From NCBI RefSeq assembly GCF_024198215.1, contig NZ_JAKCFA010000013.1, positions 186,001 to 250,000 on the forward strand: a DNA stretch of 64,000 bases, given 5' to 3'. Below are positions 24,847-34,379 of this stretch, piece after piece. Made by a program: the position numbers and the translations under genes. Source of the stretch: Myxococcus qinghaiensis (GTDB lineage Bacteria > Myxococcota > Myxococcia > Myxococcales > Myxococcaceae). The first letter of the stretch is position 1. The number at the start of each line of letters is the position of its first letter. A model generated the notes under the pieces. That model worked only from the letters and a program-made list of their open reading frames with translations. It ran no database searches and was not told the origin of the DNA.

Positions 24847-26010
24847 TCAGTAGAGCAGCCCGTCCTTGGGCTGCACGGGCTGGGGCAGCTCGTTCTCCCC
24901 GAGCATCTGCCGCAGGTTGATTTCGATGGTCCTGCTGAGGGCCGTCATCGGCGTGTCGCTGACGTCGTCCTCGAAGGGCGTCTCGATGTCGCGCCCGACA
25001 GCATCCAGTCCGATGAAGAGGAACGCGATGATGGCGGTGACGACGGGGGTGAGCCAGCCCAGCTCCTCCACGACACCGAGCGGCAGCAGCACCAGGTAGG
25101 CGCGGGTCATCGCGAACAGCAGGCTGTCGTACTGGCGAGGCAGCGGCGTGTTCTTGATGCGCTCACACGCGCCCAGCAGGTTGGTCAGCTCCGTCAGCGT
25201 CCGGTCCATCGTCACGTGGAGGAAGAGCACCTTCTGCGGGTCGGACACCTGTCCGTAGATGCGGCGCAGGCGCGTCGCCATCCACAGGAGAATCGCGGAG
25301 GGGACGTTGTGCTCCTCGCGCAGGGCCCCGATGACGTCGGGCCGGAAGAAGGAGACAATCTCCGGCAGCGGGTCCTGTCGGCGCAGGTGGCAGCGCAGCG
25401 CGTGCACGAAGCCCATCTGCGCGTACACCAGCTCGCGCGCGTCCTCGGTGATGTCCTCCACCATGCGGGTGATGACTCCGCGCGGCTCTCCTTGCTCCTG
25501 CAGCGGCGTGCCGAGCGCGGCGACGTCGGCCGGCGTGTCGCGGTCCGCGGCGCGCACCCGGGCCTGACCGAACCTGTCGCGGACCGCGCCGTCGCTCGCC
25601 CGGGTACCTCGCACCGCCAGCAGGGCACCGGGGCGCTCCACCGCGCTGCGCAGCAGACGCGAGGGCACGGCGGCCAGCTCCAGCTCCGTCATGGCGTCGC
25701 CCGGCTCGTGCCCGGGCCGGGGCAGCAACGTGAGCACCTGGCGTGAGAAGGTGCGCGACCAGTTCACCACGCCGCCCCACAGCGTGCGGGCCTCCCACCA
25801 GCGGTCGTAGGCGGAGTTGTTGCGGAAGGCGAGCAGCACGCCCAGCGCCGCGGCGAGCACGGAGATGGGCATCGCGGGCACCGCCATCCAGGACGCGTGG
25901 AACACGCGATAGCCCACGATGATGGCGAGGGCGAAGAAGACATGCACCGCGACGGGGATGCCCGTGTACCGCAGGATGATGTGCCACGACAGCCGCCGAC
26001 CGACAATCAT
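24847..26010 (-). CDS. Bestrophin-family (UPF0187/RFP-TM) anion channel
   Basis: A 387-codon membrane protein starting at ATG 26008-26010 (MIVGRRLSWHIILRYTG). The bestrophin signature FRNNSAYDRWWEAR is at about residues 62-75, after two N-terminal helices; the last pair of helices (LVLLPLGVVEELGWLTPVVT, IIAFLFIGLDAVGRDIE) and the acidic ETPFEDD segment complete the fold. Bacterial bestrophins form pentameric channels in the inner membrane; prokaryotic ones are often cation- or anion-permeable, so ion choice is open. The central part (residues about 95-170) is longer and more polar than in the smallest family members. It lies downstream of lnt on the same strand with a 258-bp gap. Confidence 0.88.
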   Translation of the reverse strand: MIVGRRLSWHIILRYTGIPVAVHVFFALAIIVGYRVFHASWMAVPAMPISVLAAALGVLLAFRNNSAYDRWWEARTLWGGVVNWSRTFSRQVLTLLPRPGHEPGDAMTELELAAVPSRLLRSAVERPGALLAVRGTRASDGAVRDRFGQARVRAADRDTPADVAALGTPLQEQGEPRGVITRMVEDITEDARELVYAQMGFVHALRCHLRRQDPLPEIVSFFRPDVIGALREEHNVPSAILLWMATRLRRIYGQVSDPQKVLFLHVTMDRTLTELTNLLGACERIKNTPLPRQYDSLLFAMTRAYLVLLPLGVVEELGWLTPVVTAIIAFLFIGLDAVGRDIETPFEDDVSDTPMTALSRTIEINLRQMLGENELPQPVQPKDGLLY

Positions 26011-26268
26011 CGTGCGAGTGCTCCGCTCCTGAGTGAGGCGCCTCTGCGCGGAGCGTCTAGTGCCGACGGTGCGGGCCGACAACGGCCCACGTCAGGCCGT
26101 CACTCGGATGTGTCACGCAGACGCGCTGCCGGGTGACGAAGTGTCCTGGAGCGAGCAGAGCCACTCCGGAAGCCCGCCCCTGCCTCCGCCGTTGTCGCCA
26201 CGTCACGGCCCGCGAGCAGCAGCACCGAGTCCGAGCCACGCGGCCCTGACGAACCACGCACGGCCTCG

Positions 26269-27915
26269 TCAGTACCGGTCGCTCCGTGAACCGAGCACCG
26301 CGCCGCCGAGCACCGCGCCACCCAACAAGGCCACCGCCATCATCAGCGCCACGGGTCCCAGCCAGTTGCCCCACATGCGCGCCAGGAAATGGCTCGCGGT
26401 GTGCCAGTGCACGCGCATGACGGCCGTGCCGCGCTGGCCATCGCCAATCTCCGTCAGGATTTCGCCCGTGTCGTCGATGAGCGCGGAGATGCCCGAGTTC
26501 GTCACCCGCACCTGGGGGCGGCGCGTCTCGATGCTGCGGAAGACCGCGTGCGTGAGGTGCAACCTGGGCCCGTGCGTGCCCCCGAACCACGAGTCATTCG
26601 ACAGCGTGAGCAGCAGGTCCGCGACCTCCGCCTCTTCCGCGACGTAGGAGGGGAAGATGGTGTCGTAGCAGATGAGCGGCGCCACCGTGAGCATCCGCCC
26701 GTCGCGCCGGCGCAGCATCACCGTTCGCGGCCCCGGGCCCGGCGTCCAGCGCCCCGTCCACGGCAGCCACTCGCGCAGGCTCGGTGAGTCGATGAGCTCC
26801 GGCACCCACTCCGTCAACGGGAAGAGCTTCGACTTGCGGTACACCTTGCGCGTCGGGGCCTCGCCCTCCTTCTCACCCGGCGACAGGAACATGGCGGCGT
26901 TGAACTCCTGTCCGCCCTCCACGTCATACGAGCCGAAGATGAGCGGCACGTTCCGCGCGGCGACATAGGCGGAAATCTCCGCGTCCAGCTCCGCGCCCGC
27001 CTCGCTCTTGGGCACACCGAAGGGCGTCGGGTACACCGTCTCCGGCCAGATGAGCACATCCACCGGCGCCTCACGAAGCAGCGCGTCCGACATCGCGTAG
27101 TGCGTGTCGAGAATCATCCGCACCACTTCGTACGCGCCGTGCTCCGCCTTGAGCTTCTCGTAGTTCGTGATGTTGGCCTGCACCGCGCCCACCACCAGCG
27201 CGGACTGGGGGTTCCGCTCGTCCTGGTACTGGGAGAGGCGGAAGGAGCCATAGCCCAGCATCGCCACCACCAGCGCCACCGCCGCCGTCAGGGGCCTGAG
27301 CGCACCTGGCGCCCCGCGCGTCCGGAACGCGTGCCCCATCGCGAACAGGCACTCATTGACGACCAACAACCCCAGCGTGAGCCCGGGCGCGCCCGCGATG
27401 TCCGCGAGCTGCCGCAGTCGCGGCGAGTAGACGAACCCCTGCCCCAGCGTGTCCGCGAAGGGCTTGGGCGCCAGCCACTCCACGCCCACGTACACCAACA
27501 CGCACACCATGGGCGGCAGCCACCGGGCCCGATTCCCTACCGCGCGCCGGGCCAAGTGTCGCGCGAGCGCCGTGAGGGGAAACTGGAGCTGGAACACCGG
27601 CGCCAGGAGCATCATCAACAACCAGCACAGCCACAGCGGCGCGCCCGAGTACGACTGCAGCGCGCTCGGAAACCACCCGAAGACCGCCGCGCTGAAGGTG
27701 ACGCTGAGCCCCGCGCCCAGCAGCAGCGCCTCGCGCGAGGAGCGGGCCCGGTCCACCACCACCAGCCACGGCACGAAGGCGAACCAGCCGAGCAACGTCC
27801 ACGGCATCCGGAGCAGCGAGAACGCCCACAACGCCACGGTGGTCGCGACGACGGCGCCCAGATTCCAGACGAAGCGACGGCCGGACGACGCGTCCTCTCG
27901 CCCCAGCAGCGTCAA
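26269..27915 (-). CDS. lnt: Apolipoprotein N-acyltransferase
   Basis: A 548-aa integral membrane enzyme with an N-terminal block of six to eight helices and a periplasmic nitrilase-like domain. Catalytic residues are in place: Glu in IWPETVYP (about residue 288), Lys in RKSKLFPLTEW (about 355) and Cys in PLICYDTIFP (about 415); NDSWFGGTHGP and the final helix (LGPVALMMAVALLGGAV) are also conserved. It adds the third acyl chain to the N-terminal Cys of lipoproteins, and many lipoproteins are encoded in this window. Its start overlaps the stop of the upstream 218-aa gene by 4 bp (ATGA), so the two are translationally coupled. Confidence 0.93.
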   Translation of the reverse strand: MTLLGREDASSGRRFVWNLGAVVATTVALWAFSLLRMPWTLLGWFAFVPWLVVVDRARSSREALLLGAGLSVTFSAAVFGWFPSALQSYSGAPLWLCWLLMMLLAPVFQLQFPLTALARHLARRAVGNRARWLPPMVCVLVYVGVEWLAPKPFADTLGQGFVYSPRLRQLADIAGAPGLTLGLLVVNECLFAMGHAFRTRGAPGALRPLTAAVALVVAMLGYGSFRLSQYQDERNPQSALVVGAVQANITNYEKLKAEHGAYEVVRMILDTHYAMSDALLREAPVDVLIWPETVYPTPFGVPKSEAGAELDAEISAYVAARNVPLIFGSYDVEGGQEFNAAMFLSPGEKEGEAPTRKVYRKSKLFPLTEWVPELIDSPSLREWLPWTGRWTPGPGPRTVMLRRRDGRMLTVAPLICYDTIFPSYVAEEAEVADLLLTLSNDSWFGGTHGPRLHLTHAVFRSIETRRPQVRVTNSGISALIDDTGEILTEIGDGQRGTAVMRVHWHTASHFLARMWGNWLGPVALMMAVALLGGAVLGGAVLGSRSDRY

Positions 27916-28568
27916 GGCGAGTCCTTGGACTCGTCTGACTTGGGCAGCTCCAACATGCGCACCGGCATGCCCGGGGGAGCCAGCTCGGCGGGCACCACGC
28001 GATTCTCGGGAATCTCCAGCGGCTGCCCGTTCGCATCCACCGGCTGGTGGTCCGGATGGAACATCAGGATGGCCTCCACGCGCTCACCCTCGTCCGTGGA
28101 CTGGTAGTGGCGCACGTAGCCGGGAGGCAGCTCGAAGCCCTCGGGCACGACGAGGCCGCGCTTGAGCGGCTTGGTGCCGGGGCGATAGAGCTGAATCCCC
28201 GTGGGGCCGGAGGAGGGCACGTCGGGCTCCGTGGCGGGCTCGGGTGGCGCGGTGGGCTCGCCCATGACAGGCGTGGCGTCGCCCTGCGGCGCTTGCCTCA
28301 CGGGAGGCTTGCGCACGGGAGCGCGAGCCACCACGGGCGCGGGCTCGACGACGGGAGGAGGCGGGGCCTCGACGAAGGGCTCGCCCTCCACCGCCACGTC
28401 GGAGGCGCTCAGCCACGCGCTCAGCGCGATGCACAGCACGGTGAAGACGAGCGCGCCGCCCACCAGCCACCGCGCGACACCGCCTCCGGAGGAGGAGCGA
28501 GTCGGGGCGACATGGGTGACGCCGTCGCTGTCGACACGCCTTTCAGGGGATGGGTGCTGCGGCCGCAT
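27912..28568 (-). CDS. Single-span membrane protein coupled to lnt
   Basis: A 218-aa protein with a transmembrane helix at about residues 33-52 (WLVGGALVFTVLCIALSAWL), a long Pro/Ala/Val-rich linker, and a compact C-terminal domain (about 120-215) containing LPPGYVRHYQSTDEGERVEA and a Pro-rich end. The linker would let the C-terminal domain reach into the periplasm. The family is not recognised. Coupled by ATGA to lnt, so a role in envelope or lipoprotein processing is possible but unproven. A possible -10 (TATGCT) near 28597 belongs to the divergent gene at 28664. Confidence 0.65.
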   Translation of the reverse strand: MRPQHPSPERRVDSDGVTHVAPTRSSSGGGVARWLVGGALVFTVLCIALSAWLSASDVAVEGEPFVEAPPPPVVEPAPVVARAPVRKPPVRQAPQGDATPVMGEPTAPPEPATEPDVPSSGPTGIQLYRPGTKPLKRGLVVPEGFELPPGYVRHYQSTDEGERVEAILMFHPDHQPVDANGQPLEIPENRVVPAELAPPGMPVRMLELPKSDESKDSP

Positions 28569-28663
28569 GCTCGCCGTGAGACCTCCGCGCTGCGTATGCT
28601 ACGGACACCCTCTCGCCGAGGCAATGTGGCCTCTGCCGGCGACCCCTCCCCGCCCCTCGCGCC

Positions 28664-29584
28664 ATGAGCTCCCCTTCCGTCGACACCCTCCCCGTCAGCG
28701 CGCCGCCCACAGCCGCGCCCACCGCCGAGCCCGAGCGCTTCACGCTCCACGCCTGGACCTCCGCGCGACGCGGCGTGGCGATGTCGGCCCGCTTCGTCAC
28801 CGTGGGAAGCCTGCTCTTCTTCACCGCCTGGCTGCTGTGGGACATCATCGAAGGCGCGGAGACGCTCAAGGCCGAGCCCCTCGTGTGGAGCCTCGTCCTG
28901 GGCGGAGGCCTGCCCCTGGCCCTCGTCGCCGCGCTGCGCTCCCAGGCCCGCGCCACGCTGGAGGTCGGTGCCAGCACCCTGACGCTCACGCTGCGCGACG
29001 GCGCCCGGCTGGAGATTCCGCTCGACGCCGTGGAGTCCGTGCGCCCCTGGCGACTGCCGCTCCCCGGGCCCGGACTGACTCTGCGCCTGAAGTCAGGACG
29101 AGCGCTCGAGTACGGCCTGGAGGTCGAGGACGCGGTGCCGCTGCTGGTGGCGCTGGGGCAACGCGAGGGCTCGCTGGGCGCGGCGGTGGTGCATCCGCTG
29201 GTCCGCTACGGGCGCGCGCGTCGGGAGCTGTGGCGCAAGCGCTGGTATCACCTGGTGCTGAAGCTGGTCGTCTTCCCGCTCGTGCCCGCGGGCATCTTCT
29301 TCCGAGCGCACCAGTACATCGCCTTCGGCGGTCCGTTCGGCGAGTACCAGCTCAACGGACTGACGGCGTATCTGCGCTCGTTCGGTCGCTACTACGCGCC
29401 GGTGACGCTGAGCCTGCTGCTCATCGCGTGCTTCTGGCGCGGGGTGGCGGAGCTGGTGTCCTTGGCGGCGGCGCGCTTCGTGCCGTCGTGGACGCGCGGC
29501 GCGCGGCGGAGCGCCGAGTGGGTGTGCCGGCTGGTGTACTACGCGGGCATCATGGCCTTCACCGCGTCGCGCTTCCTGATGTGA
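28664..29584 (+). CDS. Polytopic membrane protein, family unknown
   Basis: A 306-aa protein with a Pro/Ala-rich cytoplasmic N terminus, two early helices (VGSLLFFTAWLLWDIIEG and SLVLGGGLPLALVAAL), a soluble PH-like beta section (TLEVGASTLTLTLRDGARLE), and three or four helices at the C terminus (LVVFPLVPAGIFF, PVTLSLLLIACFW, LVYYAGIMAFTASRFLM). It is divergent from the lnt operon and ends just before a strong bidirectional hairpin. Function unknown. Confidence 0.65.
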   Translation: MSSPSVDTLPVSAPPTAAPTAEPERFTLHAWTSARRGVAMSARFVTVGSLLFFTAWLLWDIIEGAETLKAEPLVWSLVLGGGLPLALVAALRSQARATLEVGASTLTLTLRDGARLEIPLDAVESVRPWRLPLPGPGLTLRLKSGRALEYGLEVEDAVPLLVALGQREGSLGAAVVHPLVRYGRARRELWRKRWYHLVLKLVVFPLVPAGIFFRAHQYIAFGGPFGEYQLNGLTAYLRSFGRYYAPVTLSLLLIACFWRGVAELVSLAAARFVPSWTRGARRSAEWVCRLVYYAGIMAFTASRFLM

Positions 29585-29606
29585 CGTGAGCGGCGCTGGA
29601 AACGAA

Positions 29607-29641
29607 GAGGCCTCCGACGCTGTGCGAGCATCGGAGGCCTC
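29607..29641. terminator. Bidirectional intrinsic-type hairpin
   Basis: An 11-bp perfect stem (GAGGCCTCCGA with TCGGAGGCCTC, 13-nt loop) sits between the convergent genes ending at 29584 and 29681. It can serve both strands. Confidence 0.7.
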
Positions 29642-29680
29642 GAGGTGAAGCTCACCCGCCGAAGGCAGGTGCCGCGAGAA

Positions 29681-30769
29681 TCACGGAGCGGCGGGGTTGA
29701 AGCGGGCGCTCTCCCAGCCCATGCGCTCGTGGCCCGTCTTGTTCCACTCGGGGTTCTTGCCGTCGACCACCTGGGCGTCCGTGAACTGGGGCGCGCCGGT
29801 GCCGGAGCCCGAGCCGGAGAAGATGCTCACGCTGATGGTGGTGCCGAAGTACGTCGGGTGGGTGTTGTCCGACTGGATGTAGTCGTAGCTGGTGGACGCG
29901 TTGACGAAGTGCGTGTTCGCGTCGCGCAGCGTGGAGCGCAGCGCGCCGGTGATGCGGGCCACGTACGCGTCCTCGGTCTCACCCGCGCGGTAGCGCAGCG
30001 CGGCCGAGTCCACCTGGCCGTCGCCGTTCGAGTCGTAGTCCGCGCCCATCATCTCCGCGAAGGAGTCCGCGCACTGGAAGCCGTACCGCGCCGCCAGGTT
30101 GCAGGTGCGCCAGTTGCTGCGGGCCAGCAGGGGGAGGAACTTCACCTGCTTGTTGATGGTGGCGCCCGTGGCCGAGTCACGGCAGGCCGTCTGGACGTTG
30201 TCCGCGGCGAAGCCCGGGTAGTAGATGTTGGAGACAATCTTGACCTTGGCGGAGGTCGCGTACTGGTTGATGGCCTGCATGGCCCTCTCCGTGTACGTGG
30301 TGCAGGCCGCCAGCGCCGCCTCCAGGCCGCTGTAGTTACAGGTGCCCGTCTGGTCCGTGAAGGCGCTGCGCGCCTGCAGGTAGTCGTTGCCGCACATCTC
30401 GAACATCACGGCGCGGGTGTTCGCCGTCTGCATGTACGAGCGCTCGGAGACAATCTTGTTGTTGTAGATGTCGTCGGCCTTCGCGCCGGACTTCGTGCGG
30501 CGGATGACCTCGATGTCCGTGTTCCACAGCTTCGCCAGGTACTCGCCCTGGACGACGGGGGCCGCGCGGCGCGCGACGCCGCCGATGCCGCCGTTGTAGC
30601 CGGCATAGATGGAGTCGCCGTACGCCACGACGCGATACTTCGTCGTGGACGTGGACCGGTCGATGGTCCACGACGTGTTCTGGTTGATGGTGCTCGCCAT
30701 CGCGCTACCGCTCACCGTGGCGGCAGCGACAACGGCGGCGAAGGACAGCCCATTGCGACGGAAGGACAT
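29681..30769 (-). CDS. Secreted SGNH/GDSL-type hydrolase
   Basis: A 362-aa protein from ATG 30769, with a signal peptide (SFAAVVAAATVSGSAMAS). The SGNH blocks are visible: block I YGDSIYAGYNGG (nucleophile Ser), block III CGNDY (Asn) and block V SDNTHPTYFG (Asp and His of the triad). Several Cys residues suggest extracellular disulphides. Members are lipases, esterases or carbohydrate esterases; this one has the SGNH pattern of bacterial secreted esterases but the substrate is not evident. The upstream frame to 30970 overlaps a divergent promoter region and has no RBS. Confidence 0.85.
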   Translation of the reverse strand: MSFRRNGLSFAAVVAAATVSGSAMASTINQNTSWTIDRSTSTTKYRVVAYGDSIYAGYNGGIGGVARRAAPVVQGEYLAKLWNTDIEVIRRTKSGAKADDIYNNKIVSERSYMQTANTRAVMFEMCGNDYLQARSAFTDQTGTCNYSGLEAALAACTTYTERAMQAINQYATSAKVKIVSNIYYPGFAADNVQTACRDSATGATINKQVKFLPLLARSNWRTCNLAARYGFQCADSFAEMMGADYDSNGDGQVDSAALRYRAGETEDAYVARITGALRSTLRDANTHFVNASTSYDYIQSDNTHPTYFGTTISVSIFSGSGSGTGAPQFTDAQVVDGKNPEWNKTGHERMGWESARFNPAAP

Positions 30770-30990
30770 GCCCGCTCTCTTTTCTTCCCGCTGGGGGGAT
30801 GTAGGGGGAAACCGAAGGCTACACGCCGTCGATTCACGAATCACCCGCAAACTGGAATAACGCGAGCAGTCAGAATTCGAGGATTGCATGGAACCCAAAG
30901 TGTCGCGCCCTTGGGGTGTCTGATTCCTGACGCGTCGCGACGTATGACGCGGTGTTTCACGATGTTTCAACAGATGGGGAGGGAGGCCGG

Positions 30991-32298
30991 GTGAGGTGGA
31001 CGGGAGGAGCGCGAGTCCTGGGGCAGTGGTTGGTGCTGGGGGCGCTGGTGGGGGTGGTGTGCGGCGTGGCGTCCGCGGGGTTCCTGTGGCTGTTGGACGC
31101 GGCGACGCGGCTTCGGGAGGGCCAGGGGGCGTTGGTGTACGCGCTGCCGTTGGCGGGGTGGGTGTTGGGGGCGGTGTACGCGAAGTGGGGTGGGCCGGTG
31201 CGCGGGGGGAACAACCTGGTGCTGGAGACGGTGCACACGGGGGATGCGCAGGTGCCGCTGCGGATGGCGCCGATGGTGTTGGTGGGGACGGTGCTGACGC
31301 ACCTGTTTGGCGGGAGCGCGGGGCGCGAGGGCACGGCGGTGCAGATGGGTGGGAGCCTGGCTGACTGGGTGGCTCACCGGTTCCGGGCGGGGGCGGACTT
31401 GCGGCGGGAGCTGCTGGCGGCGGGAATCGCGGGGGGCTTCGGGTCGGTGTTCGGGACGCCGGTGGCGGGGGCGGTGTTCGGGTTGGAGGTCGTGGTGGTG
31501 GGGCGGCTCGGGTACGAGGCGCTGCTGCCGGCGCTGGTGGCTTCGGTGGTGGGGGACTTGGTGACGCGGGGATTGGGGATTCACCACACGGTGTATCCGG
31601 TGCCGGGGGTGTTGCCGCTGACAGCGCAGGTGTTGGGGAAGTGGTTGGTGTTCGCAGTGGGTGTGGCGGTGGTGGCGGTGGTGTTCGTGGAGGGGCTGCA
31701 CCGGGTGAAGGCGGTGTTGGAGCAGCGGGTGCGGTGGTTGCCTTTGCGGATGGCGATGGGTGGGACGGCGGTGGTGTTGCTTTGGTTGTGGGTGGGGACG
31801 GATGCGTATCTGGGGTTGGGGGTGCCGGGGATTGTGCGGGCGTTCGAGGACCCGGCGCTGCCGGTGTCAGCGTTCGCGTGGAAGCTGGCGTTCACGGTGG
31901 TGACGCTGGCCTCGGGGTTCCTGGGCGGAGAGGTGACTCCGCTGTTCTTCATTGGGGCGAGCTTGGGGAATGTGCTGGCGCGGGTGTTGGGGTTGCCTGT
32001 GGATTTGGGGGCCGCAGTGGGGATGGCGGCACTGTTCGCGGCCGCGGCGAATACACCGCTGGCGTTGTCCATCATGGCGGTGGAGCTGGTGGGCGCGGGG
32101 GTGCTGCCACACGTGATGATTGTGGCGACGGTGGCGTATCTGCTGACGGGCCACCGGGGGATCTATCCGTCGCAGCGGATTGGCCGGAGGAAGCACGGCG
32201 GGCCGCTGCTGGAGCGGTGGGTGCCACTGCGGGAGCTGGAGGACCCCGGGCCCCGTAGGCCCGGGGACTCAGGACCGGGAGGTCACGGCTCCGGGTAG
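30991..32298 (+). CDS. CLC-family anion antiporter, probable fluoride-specific clade
   Basis: A 435-aa polytopic protein from GTG 30991, which follows a strong GGGGAGGGAGG; the ATG at 30952 is poorer. The gating-glutamate motif reads GSAGREGTAVQ, with GREGT rather than GREGP, and the usual GSGIP anion-site motif is replaced by GGNNLVLE. Both are hallmarks of the CLC-F clade that exports fluoride; GFLGGEVTP is the helix N motif. No fluoride riboswitch was found upstream. The gene is rich in G and T on the coding strand (GGG, TTG, GTG codons) compared with its neighbours. It overlaps the convergent lipoprotein gene by 16 bp. Confidence 0.82.
   Translation: MRWTGGARVLGQWLVLGALVGVVCGVASAGFLWLLDAATRLREGQGALVYALPLAGWVLGAVYAKWGGPVRGGNNLVLETVHTGDAQVPLRMAPMVLVGTVLTHLFGGSAGREGTAVQMGGSLADWVAHRFRAGADLRRELLAAGIAGGFGSVFGTPVAGAVFGLEVVVVGRLGYEALLPALVASVVGDLVTRGLGIHHTVYPVPGVLPLTAQVLGKWLVFAVGVAVVAVVFVEGLHRVKAVLEQRVRWLPLRMAMGGTAVVLLWLWVGTDAYLGLGVPGIVRAFEDPALPVSAFAWKLAFTVVTLASGFLGGEVTPLFFIGASLGNVLARVLGLPVDLGAAVGMAALFAAAANTPLALSIMAVELVGAGVLPHVMIVATVAYLLTGHRGIYPSQRIGRRKHGGPLLERWVPLRELEDPGPRRPGDSGPGGHGSG
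32244..32266 (-). terminator. GC-rich hairpin in the tail of the CLC gene
   Basis: CCCCGGGCC and GGCCCGGGG with a 5-nt loop, lying 17 bp past the stop of the minus-strand lipoprotein gene. It could end that transcript, although it is also inside the C-terminal codons of the CLC gene. Confidence 0.45.
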
Positions 32299-34379
32299 TG
32301 GAATACGCGGCCGTCGTCACCGACGATCCAGAGTTCGCCTGTCGGGGTGATGGCGATGTCTCGTAGGGGAACGTTCGCTCGGTTCGAAGGCAACAAGTCC
32401 AGCGGCTTGGCCCAACCAAAGGGCGTCAAGCGGCGCAGCTTTCCGTTCGAACCCTTGTCCACGATGTAGCACTGGTCGTTCAATGGGTTCGACGTGTTCT
32501 GGGCGTCGTACCGCATCACCACGCTGCTGAAGTCGTCCGTCGTTCCCGACGATTCAGCCCTGTTCCACGTCGTCGCTCCGTCCCAGCGCCACGCCAACCC
32601 TCCATCCCCCACCGCACACGCCCTGTCAGGCCTCCCCATCCACACGGCGTTCGCAAAGCCGCTCCCCTTGTTCGGCAAGCTCGTGTGCAACGCAGAGGGA
32701 TTACCATTGGCATAGGATAAAAACTCCTGCCCAGTACTGCCTCCCGTGCTCCCTCCCGACACCAGCAGAGAGTTCTCGCTCAGCCCGTGGAGTCCATAGA
32801 CGTTGATGTTGTTGTCGTGCACCAGGGTGTGCTGCGGATTGCCACCCACCACCCACTTGATCAAACGGCCTGAGCTGTCAGTAAGGTAGATGGTGGTCAC
32901 CCCTCCAGCCTCAAAGCCCACCATCCCCGTTAGGTTGTCAGTGGGAATTGTCACGGCGCCTGTGCCGCACGCGGCAGCAGTATCTCCTGTATGGACGGCC
33001 AGCAATCCCCCCTCGCCGCCCAGGAACACAGCTCCGTTGGAGTTCACCCAGGAGACTGTCCAATTCGCATTGCCACAGTTGTTGCTATTGGCCGGCAAGC
33101 TTCCATCCGGCGGCGTACCGGTCCCATCCCCAAAGCTGAAACTCTCAAATTTACTACCGGCCGTCCTGCGCACCGCCAATTTGCCTCCGCGACCGGCAAT
33201 CCACACCGGATAGCCACTTGGCCCCGTCGACACCGCCCTCCAGTCGTGGGAACTCCCACCTACGTGATGATTGACCACATCCTTCAGCGTGCCACCACAC
33301 GCCAGCGCGGTATTATCCAGAACACCGTCACAGTTGTTATCAATCGCGTCGCACACCTCGAAGAGACCCGCGCGCGCCGCAGGGTCCACGTCGTCACAAT
33401 CGTCGTCATTGGAAACCGTGCCAGGATCCGCTGCGGCAGTCCCACACTTCAAAGTAGCGTTCGACCCAGCGGCGCCCTGCCCATCACCATCTTTATCTGT
33501 GTAATAGTACCGCCCGGGATCCTGACTGCATACCACGGAGTTGCCATCCCCCGAGCACACCGTCACGCCTCCACACTCGGCATTGCAAGTCGCCCCTACG
33601 GAGAAATATTCCTCATCGATAATGTTGTCACAGTCATTATCGACATTGTCGCACTTCTCTGAGTTCCCAGGGAACATCTTCGCCGCATCCGGGCCAAAGT
33701 CTCTGCAGTCGAACGGGCCTGCCGCAGAATACCGTATGTAATTACCACTTGGCGACGTGCATGACAAAACGAAGTCGGGCCCACGGGGCACTCCGTCTCC
33801 GTCCTCGTCCAGGTACCAGTTCTTGTCGAGCCCCTCGTCCGCCACTCCCGAGCAATTGTTATCCAATGCATCACAGACTTCGGGATTGCCCGGGAAGCGC
33901 AGTGCCGCATTCGGACCACTGTCGTCGCAGTCCGTGCCGCCCTTTCCGTCCCCTAGAATGGCGACGTACCCATCGCCATCCTCATCCGGAGTGTTGAGGG
34001 TCGCAGTGAGCGACTCCTTCTTTCCCTCGCCCGACAGGTCTGCGGCCAGCATCACCCTATCCACCTCCTTGCCCGCGCACGTCTGCTCGTGTGCTGTGAT
34101 GGTCACCCGCACCCTGGTGCCCGAGTTCCCCCTGCGAAGGCCTTTGAGCAATACTGGAGGGGCAGTGTTCGCGAGGTCCGTGAAGGTCTGCAGGTCGGCG
34201 ACGTTCGCCAGATTAGCCTCATCCTGGACCTGCATCGCGATACAGCCCGCCTTGAAGCTCGGCGAGTAATCAACCGTGACAGGGATACTTCGTTCGGCCT
34301 CGAGTTCTACGAGGCTCGGCACGGAACAACCTCCAAGAACCAGCAGGCCAGACACAACCAGGAACACCGTGCGGCTCAT
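32283..34379 (-). CDS. Lipoprotein with metal-binding-motif repeats and a beta-propeller-like C terminus
   Basis: A 698-aa lipoprotein from ATG 34379; the lipobox is LVLGGC (Cys at about 19). Residues about 120-370 hold putative metal-binding motif repeats (PF11617 type), e.g. DSGPNAALRFPGNPEVCDAL followed by DNNCSG, and acidic DEDGDGYV segments. The C-terminal half is a propeller-like region ending VPLRDIAITPTGELWIVG and HYPEP. Its start overlaps the upstream TPR-like gene (ATGA). The next gene downstream on the complementary strand is convergent. Paralog: 35363-37450, with almost identical DNA in the last two thirds, including lower-GC codons. A secreted, Ca-binding surface role is inferred. 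Confidence 0.8.
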   Translation of the reverse strand: MSRTVFLVVSGLLVLGGCSVPSLVELEAERSIPVTVDYSPSFKAGCIAMQVQDEANLANVADLQTFTDLANTAPPVLLKGLRRGNSGTRVRVTITAHEQTCAGKEVDRVMLAADLSGEGKKESLTATLNTPDEDGDGYVAILGDGKGGTDCDDSGPNAALRFPGNPEVCDALDNNCSGVADEGLDKNWYLDEDGDGVPRGPDFVLSCTSPSGNYIRYSAAGPFDCRDFGPDAAKMFPGNSEKCDNVDNDCDNIIDEEYFSVGATCNAECGGVTVCSGDGNSVVCSQDPGRYYYTDKDGDGQGAAGSNATLKCGTAAADPGTVSNDDDCDDVDPAARAGLFEVCDAIDNNCDGVLDNTALACGGTLKDVVNHHVGGSSHDWRAVSTGPSGYPVWIAGRGGKLAVRRTAGSKFESFSFGDGTGTPPDGSLPANSNNCGNANWTVSWVNSNGAVFLGGEGGLLAVHTGDTAAACGTGAVTIPTDNLTGMVGFEAGGVTTIYLTDSSGRLIKWVVGGNPQHTLVHDNNINVYGLHGLSENSLLVSGGSTGGSTGQEFLSYANGNPSALHTSLPNKGSGFANAVWMGRPDRACAVGDGGLAWRWDGATTWNRAESSGTTDDFSSVVMRYDAQNTSNPLNDQCYIVDKGSNGKLRRLTPFGWAKPLDLLPSNRANVPLRDIAITPTGELWIVGDDGRVFHYPEP

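Noticed and set aside
26011-26268. Short frames between bestrophin and lnt genes
   Set aside because: Frames here are Arg-rich and without RBS or motif; treated as non-coding.
30770-30990. Fluoride riboswitch ahead of the CLC gene
   Set aside because: The region was read for the conserved GGNGAUGG-type core and its pseudoknot partner; neither is present.
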